DNA of 64,000 nucleotides. It comes from Rhodococcoides trifolii. Lineage in GTDB: Bacteria; Actinomycetota; Actinomycetes; Mycobacteriales; Mycobacteriaceae. The notes under the pieces are model-generated. The model worked only from the letters and a program-made list of their open reading frames with translations, did not search any database and was not told where the DNA came from. The position numbers and the translations under genes are program-made. Positions within the stretch are counted from its first letter, which is position 1. Each line of letters starts with the position of its first letter. This document shows, piece by piece, positions 28,270 to 37,216 of the stretch. The stretch lies in the NCBI RefSeq assembly GCF_014635345.1, contig NZ_BMCU01000003.1, positions 372,001 to 436,000 on the forward strand, written 5' to 3'.

Positions 28270-31200
28270 CTAGTAGGTCGATCCATAAACATCGGTGTAG
28301 TTGTCCGTACCGACGTATTCGAACGTAGGCACTGCTCCCCAGGCTGATTGTCTCTTGCTTCTCGAGAAGGTCAGCTCAACTCGTATATGTCCAGCATCGA
28401 TGAACCACTCCATGTGACGTACTCGCATCACGTGCTTCTCACCCTTCACGAATACGCACACCTTGTCCAGTAGTTCCAGCCCGGACAAGCGTTTGATGTC
28501 GAACCAGTTCTGCGGAATGACCATGACTCTGGTGACCGTGTTCGTGTCTAGGTCGTAGTCGTTCAAGATACCTCTGGACCACTCCGAGAAGTCAGAACCT
28601 AGTTGTTGGAGGTTGATGTCCTGTCTCTGGCCCGTCCCGCGAACTACCGGAAACTGTTCTTTACGTTCCCCGTAGGCATCGATGCTTTCCGGTCTGTAGT
28701 AATACGTGGCTACCTTGGTCTCGGTTGCGTATGGCTCCAGCTTCACCGGGGTCTCCCCCGAAGCACTACGTTCTTCCAAGTCCTTGTAATTGAGTGAGTA
28801 TTCCTCTGGTTCCACCACGTTGATGATTGATTCCGTGTCCGTGGACTTCTCGATCCTTCCGTAGGACAAGTCCGCGTTCTGGTAGTCGTCGCTGACCGTG
28901 AGCTTGATGGTCTGATCCAGTTGGCTCTGATAGCGGAGGTAGTCGTAGCGGTCCACGTAGACGAAACCCTTGTTGCTGTTACGCATGGCTTCCAATGAGT
29001 CTTTGATTCGAGCTGACTCCTGGTAGGCACTGGGTTGAAGCTTGTAGGACTGCACACCATCGACGTACTTTCCGGTCACGTCCAGCGCATCGATCTTGGC
29101 TTGTTTGCCGGATGCATGGAGCTGCTGGGCATACTGGACCGGTCGGTCGTAGAAGAACCCTGCTCTGGTTTCGTCCAGTTGTTGCAATGCGTCCATCACG
29201 GTCACTTCGATGTAGGGAACCGCGTTGTAGTCGTACTCGGTCTTGTAGTCACGGATGGTTCCGGTGAACACCACGACGTACTGCTCTGGTGCCGTACCTG
29301 GCTTGGCGCCGGCTGTGTTGCCGTAGTTGACCGTCACCAGTCGTACTCGTTTGCCGGCTCTGATCAACGAGCCATCGGCTAGAGCATCAGACTTGAAGCG
29401 CAACTTCAGTTTTCCTGCATTGAACTCTTCTCGTTCCAAGGTCACGTTGGTCAACTCATCGGCTACGTTCTGCCACGTAATGCGCTCGGCCAGCGTTGTG
29501 GTCTGGGTGTAGGTATCTGCTGGGACCGGTAGTAGAGACTCGATCAAGTAGTGCTGTGTGGTCACGATGGGTTGGTACGTCATCGATGTGTTCGCTGTGT
29601 TGACCGATGAGCTGGAGATGCTGGTACGCCTGACTGTGAGGACCACCGAGTCCCCGGCATTGACCGCTACGGAAGCTGAGTCGCTGGCGGTGGTTGCAGA
29701 GGCAATGGTCCACTCCTTCACCATGACACCGTTGACGAACAATCCGGCCATACGGCCACCATCGTCATCACTCAGAGTCATCGACCACGCGAAGTTGATA
29801 GTCCCGGTATGGGTGGCTGTGTAGGCATTGGCGGTTGTCATCACTAGTTCGGCGTACGAGCTGGTCAACGACTGAGCAACGGTCTTGGTCTTGGACTGCG
29901 CTGCTGGGTTGACCGTCGTGGAGTTGCCGACAATCTCGATCTGTCCCGTAGGTGAAGCTATGGAGACCTGCTTGTGTTCGTCGGCCAGTGCGGTGTAGCT
30001 ACCTATGAGCGCTCCCCTGGTCCCGTTGTACTGGTAGACACTGAACGCTGTGGCCTGGCCCGGTAGACCCATGTAGGTGAGTTTCTTGGTTCCCACGACG
30101 TTGGCGAAGAAGCGTCTGTCGAGGAACCCGACACCGGTACTGGAAAGCTTGTGCTCCTGGGTCTGCTTCTCGGAGGGCAGACGAACGCTGATCTTCAACG
30201 GTCTGTCGTTGTACCAACCGAAGACGGACTCTTCGTTGCCGGTGGACCCAACCTTCTTGTAGTTGGCTGAGACCTGCTTGTTCTGAGTTGTGGAGTACAG
30301 GTACACCACGAAGTAGACCTGCTTGATGTCTGGGGTGATCGTTGTCGGATCATGTTCGGGCACAGTGAAATCAGTGACCGTCGCTCCTGCTGTCATGGGT
30401 ACTTCCCACACCAACAGTTCACGGTCTACGTCGTTCTTACCGTAGGCATCTTCTGTGTAGCCCCTACCCCACAGAGCCACCTTGGCTACAACAGTGCCAG
30501 TTTCTTTCTGAGCTGCCGCAAAGTTGCGGAATCTGAAAGTACCGGAAATCCATACATCGGAATCTGTGTCCACATCGATTGGAACTTTGGATTGAACCAG
30601 TATCGGTCCCCACGATCTTCCCTCCACTGGATTGGCATTGGTTGTGTCGCCACCGGTCACGTCGTAGACATTGAGCATCTTCTTACCGAAGTCAGGACAG
30701 AAGAATTGACTGTTCGAGTTGTAATAGAACTCCGAGTCATTGGGAAAAGCCATATCGTAAGCGAAGTCTTGCGTCTTACGATCGAATACTTGTTCGTCAA
30801 CGGATGATCCTGCTACCAACGTTCCATCGTAGAAAGTGTCTACTTTGGCACCGAACAAACCACCGGCTTTCTTCTTACCTTCGTACTTTGTTTCTATGCT
30901 GATTTCATCCCCGGCATTCAAGTCGTAGACAAAGTTGATGCGTACAGCTTGAACGGACTGGTTGGCGTAGCGGAACTTGTAACCGTTGGACACGTTGTTG
31001 ACTCGTACCACGGTGTTGTTGACCTTCAAGCGTGCCCAGATGGTTGTCTGGATACCAGAAGACTGGGACAAGAAATACAATGTCCCCGAGATGATCCCTC
31101 TGTGGGTTGTAGGTACTACGAGCTTGTCACCGCTGAGGGTGCTTCCTGGGTAACGTGCGTCTGCTGTAAAGCCTGTGACTACTTGCCAATCCGTTCGATT

Positions 31201-31374
31201 GACCGTCTGAGTACCGGCCTTGCTCATACCGATACGAGCTTGGGTAGCACTATCGGAAATCAAGATGTCATGGACACCGTTGCTCAGGGCCAGTTGCCCA
31301 GGTGAGTACAAGTCTTGTCTGTTCGCTTCGATCTGTAGTCGTGTGGTGTTGAAACCGTTTATCAATTTATTCAT
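28270..31374 (-). CDS. Large tail/tip protein of siphovirus type
   Basis: A 1034-residue protein after the tape measure gene, the normal place of the distal tail/tail-hub and fibre proteins. The N-terminal half is rich in beta strands (carbohydrate-binding-like stretches such as GTLYFLSQSSGIQTTIWARL, WDVWIS-type turns); the C-terminal third (from about 640) has VTLEREEFNAGKLKLRFKSD and VMDALQQLDETRAGFFYDRP, like a baseplate hub. Host-receptor contact is likely. It is convergent with the accessory gene B, with a 9-base gap and no visible terminator. Confidence 0.78.
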   Translation of the reverse strand: MNKLINGFNTTRLQIEANRQDLYSPGQLALSNGVHDILISDSATQARIGMSKAGTQTVNRTDWQVVTGFTADARYPGSTLSGDKLVVPTTHRGIISGTLYFLSQSSGIQTTIWARLKVNNTVVRVNNVSNGYKFRYANQSVQAVRINFVYDLNAGDEISIETKYEGKKKAGGLFGAKVDTFYDGTLVAGSSVDEQVFDRKTQDFAYDMAFPNDSEFYYNSNSQFFCPDFGKKMLNVYDVTGGDTTNANPVEGRSWGPILVQSKVPIDVDTDSDVWISGTFRFRNFAAAQKETGTVVAKVALWGRGYTEDAYGKNDVDRELLVWEVPMTAGATVTDFTVPEHDPTTITPDIKQVYFVVYLYSTTQNKQVSANYKKVGSTGNEESVFGWYNDRPLKISVRLPSEKQTQEHKLSSTGVGFLDRRFFANVVGTKKLTYMGLPGQATAFSVYQYNGTRGALIGSYTALADEHKQVSIASPTGQIEIVGNSTTVNPAAQSKTKTVAQSLTSSYAELVMTTANAYTATHTGTINFAWSMTLSDDDGGRMAGLFVNGVMVKEWTIASATTASDSASVAVNAGDSVVLTVRRTSISSSSVNTANTSMTYQPIVTTQHYLIESLLPVPADTYTQTTTLAERITWQNVADELTNVTLEREEFNAGKLKLRFKSDALADGSLIRAGKRVRLVTVNYGNTAGAKPGTAPEQYVVVFTGTIRDYKTEYDYNAVPYIEVTVMDALQQLDETRAGFFYDRPVQYAQQLHASGKQAKIDALDVTGKYVDGVQSYKLQPSAYQESARIKDSLEAMRNSNKGFVYVDRYDYLRYQSQLDQTIKLTVSDDYQNADLSYGRIEKSTDTESIINVVEPEEYSLNYKDLEERSASGETPVKLEPYATETKVATYYYRPESIDAYGERKEQFPVVRGTGQRQDINLQQLGSDFSEWSRGILNDYDLDTNTVTRVMVIPQNWFDIKRLSGLELLDKVCVFVKGEKHVMRVRHMEWFIDAGHIRVELTFSRSKRQSAWGAVPTFEYVGTDNYTDVYGSTY

Positions 31375-31382
31375 GTATTTTC

Positions 31383-33641
31383 CTATCTCGGCATCGGTAC
31401 ACCGGAAGGTGTGGAGCCTGTTGTTACGACGTTTACTGTGTGAGTGCTCGAAGTATTACGACCGTTGAGCGAACTGATTTCTGCTGCCGCCGATGCTGCG
31501 TTGGTTGTGACTGTGTGGGTACTGGTTGTGTTCAAACCACCCAGACCGGCGATTTCCCCGGCCACCGCACTGGCATTGCTACTGACGGTCACGGTCACTG
31601 TGAGACCTTGAGGGATCGGAATATCGATAGTCGGCACATTGACCAACACCGTGAGTGGTGGTGGTTGGGGAATGTTGATGGTCGGTAACGCAACCAAGAA
31701 CTCGATCTTCACCGGAGGTGGGGGTGTCAACACCAGAGTCGGTTGTGTGACATCGAAAGTGATGGGAACCGGTGGTGGAGGTGGTACGGCAATCTCTCCG
31801 TTGGCCACTTGAACATCGACCGGCACCGGAGGTATCGCCGGAACATCGCCTTGTAGTTCAGGGTTCACGGGCTGAGTGACCGGTGGCAGTGCTGGAACAT
31901 CGCCCTGTAGCTCTGGAGTGACTGGTAGCTGAGCTTCTGGAAGCTTCGGAAGCTCTCCTGATAGTTCTGGGGTCACAGGGATGGGGACACCACCGTTACG
32001 AGCTATCTGGCCTGCAATGGGATCGGCTACACCGTTCTCAAGCTTGGGTGTCACCGGAATCTCGATGGCCTGGCCTCCACCGTTACGAGCTATCTGTCCT
32101 GCGATGGGATCAAGTGATCCCTCGATCTTGGGACGTACGGGTATGTCGATACCTTGAGCTGCAATATCTGGCGGTAAGGCAACTTCACCGGCTATTTCTG
32201 GCTGGACGGGAATCTTGATTGGGTTGCCGGAAACAGTTGCGGCAATGCCTGCCAACGCATCGGCCAGACCTGCTCCCCATTCGACTGGGCCACCGCCAAT
32301 GTTCTTATTGAGTCCGGTGAATCCTTCGTTGATGGCGTTGAACGATGAACCGATGTTGGAAGCAACACCGGTTAGGTCTGCTGCAAACTGGGTCAATCCT
32401 TCGATGTTTCCGGCTAGCGCGTCACCGTTGATACCTCCGACAAATTCACCGAATGCATTACCTGCATTGGCAATGGCTGTCGTTACTCCGGACCAGTCGG
32501 TACCGGCCATGTTGTCGAAGAACTGGGAGATACCTTCACCGAACCCATCCATACGACCGGAGTCCAAAAATCCCATGACTGAGTTGAAACCACCGGCCAT
32601 CTTCTCGATGCCTCGACCGGCTCCTTCGATCATGTTGGGGATGGTCTTCTCGAAGATGCGCTTGGCACCTTCGACCACTGAGGGTGAACCGATAGATGAG
32701 AAGAAGTTTCCGAACGACTCCGAGAGTCGTGGCATAGCACCAATCAAGTTCTCTACGTGAGGAACACCGGCCTGGAATGCCTGTTGGAGAGCTGGACCCA
32801 GTTTGCCGGCTATCGCTGGCATGGAGCTTGAGAGTGTGTTGACCAGACCGGCTGTGCCCTGGGTGATGGATTCGAGGGCTGGTCTCATCTGGTGGAAAGC
32901 TGCACCGGTTGCGGTAGCTAGATCGACCAAGGGCTTACGAACGGGTACTGCGATGTCCTGCATCGTGCTCACCACGTCTTTGCCCATGTAGGAGAAGTGG
33001 TCTTTGACCTCCTGGCTGGCTGCTGCTGCGGCTATGGGGATAGCACCGATCCCGAGGGTTACGGCTGCTCCCAGTCCCCCGGCGATTCCGGTCACTGTTC
33101 CGAGGGCACCGGCTACGGCGTAGACACCGGTAGCGACACCACCAGAGGCCAACGTTGCTACGGCGGGTGCCAGTGCTGTCATCACGGGCAACATGCGAGA
33201 CATGCGGTTGAAGAAGCGACCACCGCCCGCGGCTGAGCTGGAGAACGAGTCCCCGAGGTTGCCGACACTGCGGGTAGCTGATGACACCGAATCTGCAAAG
33301 CGGTCCACGTCTGAACGGTTGGTACGGACTGTGATGGTGCTGGTTCGGTCACGGGCTGCTGCGTCTATCTCGCCCTCTGCGCCTGCTGCGTCTGCATCCA
33401 CCTCGATGGTGGCTGTACGTCCCCCTAGTTCTCTGAACGCTGCTTCGTCGATGTCCAGATCGAAGGACAGTCGTCTACGTCCATCCCCAAGGCGATCCAG
33501 TGAGCGCAAAGCGTCCTGGTCAACGTCGATGTCTACCTTGACGGTCTTGTTTCGAAGTGAAGCTAGTTGTGCTTTGACTGTCTCAATTGCTCTTGTGTCA
33601 GCATCAGCTTTGATCTGAATTTTTACTATGTTTCCGGCCAT
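31383..33641 (-). CDS. Tail tape measure protein
   Basis: A 752-residue protein. The N-terminal 130 residues carry repeated Arg/Asp-rich coils (KIQIKADADTRAIETVKAQL). Hydrophobic stretches typical of tape measures lie at about 155-215 (GVATGVYAVAGALGTVTGIA). The C-terminal third is made of Pro-rich repeats (IPVTPKLENGVADPIAGQI, LPVTPELQGDVPALPPV) unlike most tape measures. It starts right after the stop of the frameshifted chaperone (1 base apart). It sets tail length and should enter the host membrane on injection. Confidence 0.85.
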   Translation of the reverse strand: MAGNIVKIQIKADADTRAIETVKAQLASLRNKTVKVDIDVDQDALRSLDRLGDGRRRLSFDLDIDEAAFRELGGRTATIEVDADAAGAEGEIDAAARDRTSTITVRTNRSDVDRFADSVSSATRSVGNLGDSFSSSAAGGGRFFNRMSRMLPVMTALAPAVATLASGGVATGVYAVAGALGTVTGIAGGLGAAVTLGIGAIPIAAAAASQEVKDHFSYMGKDVVSTMQDIAVPVRKPLVDLATATGAAFHQMRPALESITQGTAGLVNTLSSSMPAIAGKLGPALQQAFQAGVPHVENLIGAMPRLSESFGNFFSSIGSPSVVEGAKRIFEKTIPNMIEGAGRGIEKMAGGFNSVMGFLDSGRMDGFGEGISQFFDNMAGTDWSGVTTAIANAGNAFGEFVGGINGDALAGNIEGLTQFAADLTGVASNIGSSFNAINEGFTGLNKNIGGGPVEWGAGLADALAGIAATVSGNPIKIPVQPEIAGEVALPPDIAAQGIDIPVRPKIEGSLDPIAGQIARNGGGQAIEIPVTPKLENGVADPIAGQIARNGGVPIPVTPELSGELPKLPEAQLPVTPELQGDVPALPPVTQPVNPELQGDVPAIPPVPVDVQVANGEIAVPPPPPVPITFDVTQPTLVLTPPPPVKIEFLVALPTINIPQPPPLTVLVNVPTIDIPIPQGLTVTVTVSSNASAVAGEIAGLGGLNTTSTHTVTTNAASAAAEISSLNGRNTSSTHTVNVVTTGSTPSGVPMPR

Positions 33642-33893
33642 CTATTTTCGTTTGGTGTTCCTCTCGTTTTCTTTGTGTGTCTCGTTGATCAAGTCCCATC
33701 CGACGTTCCACTCGGTGAGACTCATCTCGTCTAACTTGAAGTAATCAATGTTGTACGTGTGACTGAATATAAACTTCTGCCTGATGTACGTATCGTCTAC
33801 TTCGTTGTATCTTTTTTTTCGTCGCCCTCTTCCACGTCGAACAGACCGGATTCCTTGATAATTGCGTTCAAGTCCTCGTTGTCTATGTTCCAC
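33642..33893 (-). CDS. Tail assembly chaperone, -1 frameshift part (T)
   Basis: This frame is expected to be translated mainly as the C-terminal part of a G-T fusion: 56 residues from the slip at 33812 (RYNEVDDTYIRQKFIFSHTY on). It ends right before the tape measure start, and such a pair before the tape measure is the conserved siphovirus order. The part of the frame before the slip is probably not used. Confidence 0.75.
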   Translation of the reverse strand: MEHRQRGLERNYQGIRSVRRGRGRRKKRYNEVDDTYIRQKFIFSHTYNIDYFKLDEMSLTEWNVGWDLINETHKENERNTKRK

Positions 33894-34075
33894 ATGTACT
33901 CATCGAAATTCTGACGATGCGTGTTGATACCGATACGCTGCTTGTCTTTGTCACCACGAATACTCAATACGTAACCAATAGCTGCGATGTATTCTGTGCT
34001 GGGTTTTTCTCCGTCTTCCAATACTCCCCCGAGTTTTTGGATGATGTTCAGTTCTGCTAGTTTTAATGCTTCCAT
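33797..34075 (-). CDS. Tail assembly chaperone (G)
   Basis: A 92-residue acidic helical protein (MEALKLAELNIIQKLGGVLE; NFDEYMWNIDNEDLNAIIKE). It is placed directly before the tape measure with a -1 extension over an A8 run, as is usual for the lambda gpG/gpGT pair. The fusion would be 144 residues. It should coat the tape measure during tail assembly. Confidence 0.8.
   Translation of the reverse strand: MEALKLAELNIIQKLGGVLEDGEKPSTEYIAAIGYVLSIRGDKDKQRIGINTHRQNFDEYMWNIDNEDLNAIIKESGLFDVEEGDEKKDTTK
33812..33820 (-). promoter_or_regulatory. Programmed -1 frameshift site (GAAAAAAAAG)
   Basis: Zero-frame codons are GAA AAA AAA GAT. Slippage by one base on A-AAA-AAA lets ribosomes continue into the T frame. 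The stop of the zero frame follows 12 bases later. Confidence 0.75.
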
Positions 34076-34087
34076 GATTTCCTCTTC

Positions 34088-34501
34088 CTAAAGCCCTGCT
34101 TGAGCAATCTTTGTTGTTATTTCTGCTTCAATGCGTTGTATCGCAAAGGGCACCGATTCTTCCAGTGCTCGCAGTGCGAAGTGTGTTGCGCTTATTCTGT
34201 GTGGCCCATACGAGCCTGTTGCTCCACCGCCCTCTTCGAGCTTGTGGACGTAGACACCACCTGCATGGCTCTTACGGTTTGCGTTACCGGCACTGGTAAT
34301 AGCCGACATAGAGGAGGTGACCGTACGAATCGATGCACGGGCACCTCCCCCACGAACTGGGATCGTGTCTTCTTCGTTGTTCTGCATGATTCGTCCGATG
34401 CCATCGAACGCTGAGCGGAAACTCTTCAAGCTTGCTTGCAATACGCTGAGCTTGCCGATTATCTCCTGTGCCCCATCGACATCGATACGAATGATGATCA
34501 A
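34088..34501 (-). CDS. HK97 gp10-like tail completion protein
   Basis: A 137-residue protein: IIIRIDVDGAQEIIGKLSVL start, then GGARASIRTVTSSMSAIT and KSHAGGVYVHKLEEGG with a His/Gly-rich loop. The pattern fits gp10-like head-tail joining proteins. Here it lies after the tube protein, not before it, so order is unusual and the call is moderate. Confidence 0.55.
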   Translation of the reverse strand: MIIIRIDVDGAQEIIGKLSVLQASLKSFRSAFDGIGRIMQNNEEDTIPVRGGGARASIRTVTSSMSAITSAGNANRKSHAGGVYVHKLEEGGGATGSYGPHRISATHFALRALEESVPFAIQRIEAEITTKIAQAGL

Positions 34502-34502
34502 C

Positions 34503-34925
34503 TTAGAGACCGGTTCCCGATGTCACTTTGTTAGGTGTTCCGACTACTTCGAAGTCGTAATCGAACGTTGCATCTGTACCGGCCTCAACACTGATGTCAG
34601 GTCTGGTAGGGATACGCAACGTACCGGTGTAACGAGGCTTCGTAGTCGAAGTAGTTCCCGCTAGAGGAGCGATATCGAATGTTGCACTTGAGCCGGCATT
34701 GACCCAGAGGTAATCGTGGAGAGAACCTACTGAACCGCCATCCCATGCTGCTGTAACCGTCAAGGTCCACTTACGATTGGTACCGGCGTTGTATTCTGCG
34801 AATGTTTGTGAGTCTTGATCTGCTTCGTCTGATGTCAGTTCGAACGAAACGATGTCGGTCACATAATCGGTACCTCCTACTTTGAGCGCAAATACGCTCT
34901 TCAATTTTCCGTTTGCTATTGCCAT
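34503..34925 (-). CDS. Major tail tube protein
   Basis: A 140-residue beta-rich protein: FALKVGGTDYVTDIVSFELT, NRKWTLTVTAAWDGGS, PRYTGTLRIPTRPDISVEAG. The size and place fit a siphovirus tube subunit. Confidence 0.75.
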   Translation of the reverse strand: MAIANGKLKSVFALKVGGTDYVTDIVSFELTSDEADQDSQTFAEYNAGTNRKWTLTVTAAWDGGSVGSLHDYLWVNAGSSATFDIAPLAGTTSTTKPRYTGTLRIPTRPDISVEAGTDATFDYDFEVVGTPNKVTSGTGL

Positions 34926-34929
34926 TTTC

Positions 34930-35325
34930 CTATATGTCTTCCTTTCTTAGTTTGAATGTTTTGGAGAAAGACACCACACATGCGTACGTGTTCTTCTCGT
35001 TCTCGACAGTCCCGATGCTTCCGACTTGTACGTCGTCCAGTTCACCAACAATGCCGAGCGTTGTGATTATTAAGTTGTCCAGTTGTGCTGTAGCCAAATC
35101 TCCGTCTAACTTTTCTGCCTTGAGCACTACATACATGTTTACTTTCCATACCCCCGGTAAGAAGCGTTCGATGTCTGGATCCTCTATCAGAGTGCTGTCG
35201 TTGAACAACACCACGCACGGACTTTCCTTCTTGTAGTCCGTCCACAAATATGCTGTGACATCGACTGCACGGAACTCGTCCAATATTTGTTCGCGGTATT
35301 CGCTGAGCGATAGTTCCTCGAACAT
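34930..35325 (-). CDS. Tail terminator-like protein
   Basis: A 131-residue protein with mixed alpha-beta build (EYREQILDEFRAVDVTAYLW; VWKVNMYVVLKAEKLDGDLA). It lies after the head-tail connector and before the tube protein, the usual place of the tail terminator. Similarity itself is weak. Confidence 0.6.
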   Translation of the reverse strand: MFEELSLSEYREQILDEFRAVDVTAYLWTDYKKESPCVVLFNDSTLIEDPDIERFLPGVWKVNMYVVLKAEKLDGDLATAQLDNLIITTLGIVGELDDVQVGSIGTVENEKNTYACVVSFSKTFKLRKEDI

Positions 35326-35691
35326 CTAGAACCACCCCACGAACGGACGTAATAGCGGATAGGCAAAGTACATGACATCTTTACGAGGTAACGTACTGAG
35401 GTATTCTCCATCTGTGCTGTACTGATTTTGTCTACCGTCGCTTGCGTCTCGTTCTCGGAAATACAGAGCTTGACCTACTTGGAGAACTGCTTCATTGAGA
35501 ACTGTTTGCGGGACCTTGGCGATACGAGTACCGCAAAATCTGTTGACCAGTTCGTAGGAAAGCAACAACACACGGGCTATTTCGTCATCGCTCTTCTTGG
35601 AAGTTGCACCGACAAAAGTACGAAACTCTTGTAAGTCCACCCCGCCGATTCCGTATAGCTCTGTGTATGTGTCCAAGTAGGTATCGGCCAT
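35326..35691 (-). CDS. Head-tail connector protein (gp6-like)
   Basis: A 121-residue helical protein (ATSKKSDDEIARVLLLSYEL, VLNEAVLQVGQALYFRERDA) next to the capsid gene. The length and helices fit gp6-like adaptor proteins. It abuts the next gene without gap. Confidence 0.7.
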   Translation of the reverse strand: MADTYLDTYTELYGIGGVDLQEFRTFVGATSKKSDDEIARVLLLSYELVNRFCGTRIAKVPQTVLNEAVLQVGQALYFRERDASDGRQNQYSTDGEYLSTLPRKDVMYFAYPLLRPFVGWF

Positions 35692-35693
35692 GA

Positions 35694-36728
35694 TTACGCC
35701 CAGGTGACCTTTGCTACGCCTTTGCCGTCGAACACACCGGTTGCGATGTATCCGTAGAGGCTGCGAAGTTCGGTCAAGTTGACGATGTTCTTGTCCGTCA
35801 ACTCCAAGATTCCTTCTTCCCAGATGCAGAGTGCGTCTGAGCTGACTACGTAGAACGTGTTGGCTGCTAGCTGAGGTACTGAGACCACGGGTAGACCGGC
35901 TACGTTGGCTCCTGCGTTGACCGCTACGGAACCGAAGGTGTTGGACCCGTCTCGGTTGACCTCGAACAACGGACGACCACTGGTGTCTGTTGTGGTCAAA
36001 AGCAACTTGTGTATGTCACGTGAGACCACGATGGCATTGCCTGCTAGACCACGTGAGTTGTCTTCGATCATGGCTAGGCCGTCTTCTACGGCACCGATCC
36101 ATGCTGACCCTGCTGCGGCACCGGTTACGGCTCCACGGGTCACGACGTTCAAGTTGGCATTGATGATCCCGGTAAGCGCGTTGCGTACCTTGGTTTCCGC
36201 TGCTTTGGCGTACTCGACCTCGAGGTGACGGACTGTGGTCTCCAAGAGTGGTGCTTTACCGAAGCGCAAGGCTTGTACCGAGAACTCTGCGTATCCACCG
36301 AAGGTCTCGATGGGTGCTGAGTCGGACACGATGGTCACCTTGTTGTAGGTGAGCGCGTCCCCTTCTGCTGCTTGCTTGGCGACTGATCCGGTACGTGTTC
36401 CGACTCTGGCGTACTCGATGGATGTGCCTGAGTCACCGGGGATGGGTGAAGAACCGAACACTGCTTTGAGTGGTCTGCGTTGCTCCACGAAACCTAGGGG
36501 CTTGTTCGCCCAGATGTTCTGTTTAGCGTTGTCCGCTGTGCTTTGGATGGCACGGGTCTCGACCTTTTCACCGTTGAACGCTCTTACTAGAGCTTCCGAT
36601 ACGGTTAGTTCTGAACGTACTTCTGTTTCTGTTTCACGGCTTTCGAGTACCGCAATTTTTCTGTTGGCTTCTTCTAGGGAGTCGCGTACTTCCGTGAACT
36701 CGCTAGAAAGGGTTTCAATGTCTGACAT
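35694..36728 (-). CDS. Major capsid protein (HK97 fold)
   Basis: A 344-residue protein. The N-terminal 35 residues form a coiled coil, the usual scaffold (delta) region cut off by the protease. The HK97 body has IEYARVGTRTGSVAKQAAEG, APIETFGGYAEFSVQALRFG and the spine helix VEYAKAAETKVRNALTGII. It ends in LRSLYGYIATGVFDGKGVAK. Confidence 0.88.
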   Translation of the reverse strand: MSDIETLSSEFTEVRDSLEEANRKIAVLESRETETEVRSELTVSEALVRAFNGEKVETRAIQSTADNAKQNIWANKPLGFVEQRRPLKAVFGSSPIPGDSGTSIEYARVGTRTGSVAKQAAEGDALTYNKVTIVSDSAPIETFGGYAEFSVQALRFGKAPLLETTVRHLEVEYAKAAETKVRNALTGIINANLNVVTRGAVTGAAAGSAWIGAVEDGLAMIEDNSRGLAGNAIVVSRDIHKLLLTTTDTSGRPLFEVNRDGSNTFGSVAVNAGANVAGLPVVSVPQLAANTFYVVSSDALCIWEEGILELTDKNIVNLTELRSLYGYIATGVFDGKGVAKVTWA

Positions 36729-36754
36729 TGTGTTTTCATCATCTTCTTTCTGTG

Positions 36755-37216
36755 TTATTTGTTCGCGTATTCCGCGACTGTTGCCCCGATGTAAGCGGGC
36801 TGTTCAACCAAAGAAACTTCTTGCAAATCGACTTTGGTTCTGACGACGATATCGCCGTCTTGCTTGTCTTCGATGGGTGTGAATCCCACGGAAAAGTTCT
36901 TTACGCGACCTTGGACTACATCGTTGAGTAGCTGGTCGCCTTTGGCGTTGCGGTGAATCTTGGCGGTTACGTAGTAACCCGATTCTTCCGAACGTGCTTG
37001 GCTGATGTATCCGACACTGAGACCGTTGCTACGCCAATCGTGGCGGTAGTAGACCGGTACCTCGATGTTCTCTTGGATACTGCCAGCAATGAATTGCTCG
37101 TTGTAAGAGCCGGCCGAACTTCGGATTACCGTCGTCTGACCGTAAGGAACTGCTATTCCTACTATTTCTCGTGCGTCTGCTCGTACTTCTACGACTTCTG
37201 TTTGTCTAATCTCCAT
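36755..37216 (-). CDS. Prohead maturation protease (HK97 type)
   Basis: A 153-residue serine protease. The likely catalytic His is in VYYRHDWRSNG, the Ser in KNFSVGFTPIE, and the acidic partner is in LQEVSLVEQPA. It cuts the capsid delta domain. It overlaps the portal stop by 11 bases. Confidence 0.88.
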   Translation of the reverse strand: MEIRQTEVVEVRADAREIVGIAVPYGQTTVIRSSAGSYNEQFIAGSIQENIEVPVYYRHDWRSNGLSVGYISQARSEESGYYVTAKIHRNAKGDQLLNDVVQGRVKNFSVGFTPIEDKQDGDIVVRTKVDLQEVSLVEQPAYIGATVAEYANK

